This document shows, piece after piece, positions 61,141 through 64,000 of a stretch of 64,000 nucleotides of DNA; positions within the stretch are counted from its first letter, which is position 1; the number at the start of each line of letters is the position of its first letter. Source of the stretch: Modicisalibacter luteus DSM 23508 (GTDB lineage Bacteria > Pseudomonadota > Gammaproteobacteria > Pseudomonadales > Halomonadaceae); NCBI RefSeq assembly GCF_000378505.1, contig NZ_KB899991.1, positions 1,602 to 65,601 on the forward strand. Direction: 5' to 3'. Under the pieces are notes generated by a model. It was not told where the DNA came from and did no database searches. It saw only the letters and a list, made by a program, of their open reading frames with translations. A program made the translations under genes and the position numbers.

Positions 61141-61968
61141 TCATGCTGAGCCTGCTCGCGCCTGGAACATACCCTCAGCCAACTCGCGTACCAGATTATG
61201 TGCCGATACAATGGCAACCTGCGGAGTCACAGCGTATTCAATACAGTCTACCAGTGCTGAGCCAACCACGACGGCATCACTGAAATGGCCAATCTCGGCT
61301 GCCTGCTCAGCATTGCGTATGCCGAAGCCGACCGCAATCGGAAGGTGAGTATGCTCGCGTAGTTTACCTATCGCCTGCTCGGTACTTTCTGGATTTGGCA
61401 TATTGCAACCGGTAACACCAGTCACCAAGACGCAATAGATAAAGCCCGAGGCATTGCCAAGTAGCTTGGGAAGTCGATTGGCGTCGGTAGTCGGCGTGGC
61501 GAGGCGCATGAAATCAAGACCGTGTTCTGTCGCTGGCAGGCACGACTCGTCGTCATGCTCGGGCGGCAGATCGATCACGATAAGACCATCAACGCTGGCG
61601 CGGGCGGCATCGCTTAGGAAGCGCTCGGCGCCGTAGCGATAGATGGGGTTGTAATAGCCCATCAGCACGATTGGCGTTTCCGTGTTCTGTTGGCGGAAGG
61701 TGCGCACCATCTCAAGCGTTCGGGCCTGAGTCTGCCCGCTTTCCAAGGCGCGTAGCGCCGCCTTCTGGATTGCCGGGCCGTCGGCCACTGGATCGCTGAA
61801 GGGTATGCCGAACTCGATCACGTCGGCACCTGCCGCCGGCAAGCCTTTGAGGATTTCTAGCGAGGTCTCGAAGCCAGGATCACCGGCGGTAACATAGGTC
61901 ACCAGCGCCGGGCGATTTTCCGCCTTGAGCGCGGCAAAACATCTATCGAGGCGAGAAGCATTGTTCAT
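61141..61968 (-). CDS. trpA: Tryptophan synthase alpha subunit
   Basis: A 275-residue TIM-barrel subunit. The catalytic aspartate is in VIEFGIPFSDPVADGP, with glutamate in RPALVTYVTAGDP, and the loop VTGVTGCNMPNPESTE; VGFGIRNAEQAAEIG binds glycerol phosphate. It releases indole from indole-3-glycerol phosphate into the channel to TrpB. AGGAG is ahead of the ATG. It lies 20 bases after trpB on the same strand. Confidence 0.96.
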   Translation of the reverse strand: MNNASRLDRCFAALKAENRPALVTYVTAGDPGFETSLEILKGLPAAGADVIEFGIPFSDPVADGPAIQKAALRALESGQTQARTLEMVRTFRQQNTETPIVLMGYYNPIYRYGAERFLSDAARASVDGLIVIDLPPEHDDESCLPATEHGLDFMRLATPTTDANRLPKLLGNASGFIYCVLVTGVTGCNMPNPESTEQAIGKLREHTHLPIAVGFGIRNAEQAAEIGHFSDAVVVGSALVDCIEYAVTPQVAIVSAHNLVRELAEGMFQARAGSA

Positions 61969-61988
61969 AGAGGGCTCCTGGGCAACGT

Positions 61989-63194
61989 TTATTGGGATTT
62001 TTCCCCGAGATAGTCGGCTACGCTGACCATGTCCTTGTCGCCACGGCCACTCAGACTGACTACCATCAAGTGATCGTGCGGGAGCGTTGGCGCCCGCTTC
62101 GCGACTTCGGCCAGGGCATGAGCCGATTCGAGCGCAGGAATAATGCCCTCCTGGCGACAGCAGACCTGAAACGCCTCAAGTGCCTCGTCATCAGTGACTG
62201 AGACATAATCGACGCGCCCCTGCTCGTGCAGCCAGGCATGTTCCGGGCCGATACCGGGATAATCGAGTCCGGCGGAGATCGAATGGGCATCGCTAATCTG
62301 GCCATCTCCATCCTGCAGCAGGTAAGTGCGATTGCCATGCAGTACGCCGGGCACCCCGCCATTGAGGCTCGCCGCATGCTTGCCAGTCTCGACCCCCTTA
62401 CCGCCAGCTTCGACACCGATCATTTCAACCATGTCATCGTCGAGAAACGGATGGAACAGTCCCATTGCGTTTGAGCCGCCGCCGATGCAGGCAATCAGCG
62501 AATCGGGCAAGCGTCCTTCTTTCTCGAAGATCTGCATGCGGGCCTCGCGCCCGATTACCGCCTGGAAGTCGCGTACCATCGCCGGGTAGGGGTGCGGCCC
62601 GGCCACGGTGCCAATGATATAAAAGGTGTCATCCACGTTAGTTACCCAGTCGCGCAGCGCCTCGTTCATCGCATCCTTGAGCGTGCCGGTGCCTGTCGTG
62701 ACCGGGATTACGTCGGCGCCAAGCAACTTCATACGGAACACATTGGGCTGCTGACGTTCGATGTCAGTTGTGCCCATGTAAACCACGCACGACATACCAA
62801 AGCGAGCCGCTACAGTGGCAGTGGCCACGCCGTGCATGCCGGCACCGGTTTCGGCAATGATGCGCGTCTTGCCCATTCGCTTGGCGAGCAGAATCTGGCC
62901 GATGCAGTTGTTGATCTTGTGTGCGCCGGTGTGGTTGAGCTCCTCGCGCTTGAGGTAAAGTTTTGCCCCGCCGAAGTGCTCTGTAAGCCGCTCGGCGAAA
63001 TATAGTGGGCTGGGGCGGCCAACGTAGTCGCGCTGGAAATAGGCGAGAAGACGCTGGAAGTCGGCATCTTCCCGAGCTGTATCGTATTCGGCCTGGAGCT
63101 CAAGAATCAGTGGCATCAGCGTCTCGGCAACGAAGCGACCGCCGAAGCGGCCAAACAGGCCATTGGCGTCGAGATGCATCGAATACTGGGGCAT
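61989..63194 (-). CDS. trpB: Tryptophan synthase beta subunit
   Basis: A 401-residue PLP enzyme. PLP lysine is in [13 protein letters not shown], the phosphate-binding loop in [16 protein letters not shown], and the substrate Glu in AETGAGMHG. It joins indole and serine to tryptophan. AGGTAA precedes the ATG. trpB-trpA is co-transcribed and divergent from the TrpI-type LysR gene, the Pseudomonas-like organisation in which TrpI and indoleglycerol phosphate activate trpBA. Confidence 0.96.
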   Translation of the reverse strand: MPQYSMHLDANGLFGRFGGRFVAETLMPLILELQAEYDTAREDADFQRLLAYFQRDYVGRPSPLYFAERLTEHFGGAKLYLKREELNHTGAHKINNCIGQILLAKRMGKTRIIAETGAGMHGVATATVAARFGMSCVVYMGTTDIERQQPNVFRMKLLGADVIPVTTGTGTLKDAMNEALRDWVTNVDDTFYIIGTVAGPHPYPAMVRDFQAVIGREARMQIFEKEGRLPDSLIACIGGGSNAMGLFHPFLDDDMVEMIGVEAGGKGVETGKHAASLNGGVPGVLHGNRTYLLQDGDGQISDAHSISAGLDYPGIGPEHAWLHEQGRVDYVSVTDDEALEAFQVCCRQEGIIPALESAHALAEVAKRAPTLPHDHLMVVSLSGRGDKDMVSVADYLGEKSQ

Positions 63195-63306
63195 GGATTA
63201 CCTCGCGGGGCTTGTAAAGCAATACAGTCGCCACGAAGTTAGCGCAGGCAGGAGAGACGAAAAATCGATAAGATTGCAGTCATATGTGAGCTAGAGTCAC
63301 TGATCG
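63195..63306. promoter_or_regulatory. trpBA / trpI divergent promoter region
   Basis: These 112 bases separate the trpB start from the divergent LysR start, so the trpBA promoter and the LysR binding site should both be here. A T-rich/A-rich core (GATTGCAGTCATATGTGAG near 63273-63291) is a reasonable place for the LysR site, but I cannot define it. Confidence 0.45.
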
Positions 63307-64000
63307 ATGCAACATGCCATGCCTCCTCTCAGTGCCCTGCGTGCCTTCGAGGCTACTGCGCGGCTGGGCAGCGTCACTGCCGCAGCGCATGAACTCAGCG
63401 TTACTCACGGCGCGGTCAGCCGCCAGCTTCGCAGCCTTGATGAACATTTCGGCGTGGCGCTGTTTGCGAAAGCCGGGCGGGGCCTAGAACTCACCAATCA
63501 AGGCGAACAACTACAGCGCGACGTCGGAGAGGCATTCGCTCGCTTACGTGATAGCTGTACACAGCTTAAGCGTGACGTCGAGGATGCGCCGTTTACCTTG
63601 GCCTGCCCGGGTAGCCTACTGGCCCGCTGGTTAATTCCCCGCCTTGATCGCCTCCACAGTGAACTGCCTGAAATCAACCTGCAGGTCGTTGTTAGCGAAA
63701 ACGAACATGCTTTTAAACGCTCCGACGTCAGCGCGATCCTGGCTTTTTCCGCACCGCCATGGCCGGCTGATGTGGAGGTGATAGAGCTTATCGCTGAACA
63801 GATTTGTGCAGTGGCCAGCCCTCGGCTAGCCGAGCAGGCCGATCCTGAGCACCCAGAGACGTTATTTTCCTCCAAATTGCTGTACACCACCTCGCGCCCT
63901 CAGGCCTGGCCGCAGTGGGCAAATGCACATGCACTCGATACGGCGCTTCTTGATCAAGCCTTGGACGCGGGGCAGGGCTTCGAACATCTTTATTATCTGA
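63307..64000 (+). CDS. trpI: LysR family regulator, TrpI-like (cut by window edge)
   Basis: 231 codons of a LysR regulator that continues past the window. The winged helix is MPPLSALRAFEATARLGSVTAAAHELSVTHGAVSRQLRSLDEHFG with TNQGEQ following; the effector domain begins at FTLACPGSLLARWLIPRL. The first codon is the ATG at 63307; a second in-frame ATG at 63319 begins the conserved part (MPPLSALRAF). No stop appears before base 64000. Divergence from trpBA makes TrpI, activator of trpBA, the likely identity. Confidence 0.8.
   Translation, partial: MQHAMPPLSALRAFEATARLGSVTAAAHELSVTHGAVSRQLRSLDEHFGVALFAKAGRGLELTNQGEQLQRDVGEAFARLRDSCTQLKRDVEDAPFTLACPGSLLARWLIPRLDRLHSELPEINLQVVVSENEHAFKRSDVSAILAFSAPPWPADVEVIELIAEQICAVASPRLAEQADPEHPETLFSSKLLYTTSRPQAWPQWANAHALDTALLDQALDAGQGFEHLYYL

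Overview
The window looks like chromosome of a moderately GC-rich gammaproteobacterium, most likely of the Halomonas group (Halomonadaceae). This rests on the protein sequences, on the gene set (RegBA-type redox pair, ketone-body enzymes, Na+-coupled transporters, paired SMR transporters) and on the order thrS-infC-rpmI-rplT-pheST-ihfA. The taxonomic placement is inference. The left edge cuts a cardiolipin synthase gene and the right edge cuts a TrpI-like LysR regulator gene.

Layout. 1-7.2 kb is accessory and decayed: a partial cls, a Crp/Fnr-family regulator, a short RTX-repeat protein, and a thermonuclease gene split into two pieces (3040-3232 and 6640-6909). The pieces are separated by about 3.4 kb holding an MscS-type channel, a frameshifted sorbosone-dehydrogenase remnant and an IS5-family element. 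A tRNA-like fragment and a genuine tRNA-Pro(GGG) follow. 7.4-8.5 kb is a CidA/LrgA-LrgB pair. 8.6-16.7 kb is an aa3-type cytochrome c oxidase operon (coxB with fused cytochrome c domain, coxA, cox11, coxC, SURF1, a small membrane protein, ctaA, ctaB). 16.7-21.2 kb has a DASS symporter, a DUF2489 protein, an M20 amidohydrolase and an OmpA lipoprotein.

21.5-28.6 kb is the translation cluster thrS-infC-rpmI-rplT-pheS-pheT-ihfA, in which infC appears to use an ATC start. 28.6-32.5 kb carries small membrane proteins, mioC, ppnN and a LysR regulator. 32.6-39.1 kb is the glycine cleavage region: gcvP and gcvH leftward, a Na+:alanine/glycine symporter and gcvT rightward. 39.2-47 kb has a LysM/LytM lipoprotein, an acyltransferase, acetoacetate-CoA ligase, an MFS transporter, a glutaredoxin and an inositol-phosphatase-family gene. 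47.5-50.2 kb has 3-hydroxybutyrate dehydrogenase and a RegBA/PrrBA-type two-component system. With the acetoacetate-CoA ligase this gives the route 3-hydroxybutyrate to acetoacetate to acetoacetyl-CoA.

50.4-53.1 kb is a drug/stress cassette: nucleoside deaminase, two SMR proteins and a FrnE-type DsbA protein, divergent from a MarR regulator, with palindromic sites between. 53.1-60.4 kb is an accessory island: a 1.2 kb AT-rich gap, two large secreted proteins (an unrecognised helical-toroid plus beta-sandwich protein and a family-10-like pectate lyase), an O-methyltransferase, a GNAT acetyltransferase, and a decayed PhzF/LysR divergent pair. A second PhzF 3'-end scar lies on the other side of the secreted pair. 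The window ends with a GNAT gene and trpBA divergent from the trpI-like gene.

The best candidates for something new are the secreted-enzyme pair at 54-58 kb and its PhzF-scar boundaries, the transposon-like structure inside the thermonuclease gene, and the inverted DnaA-box pair near 43.3 kb. No CRISPR array, prophage module or recognisable defence system was found.
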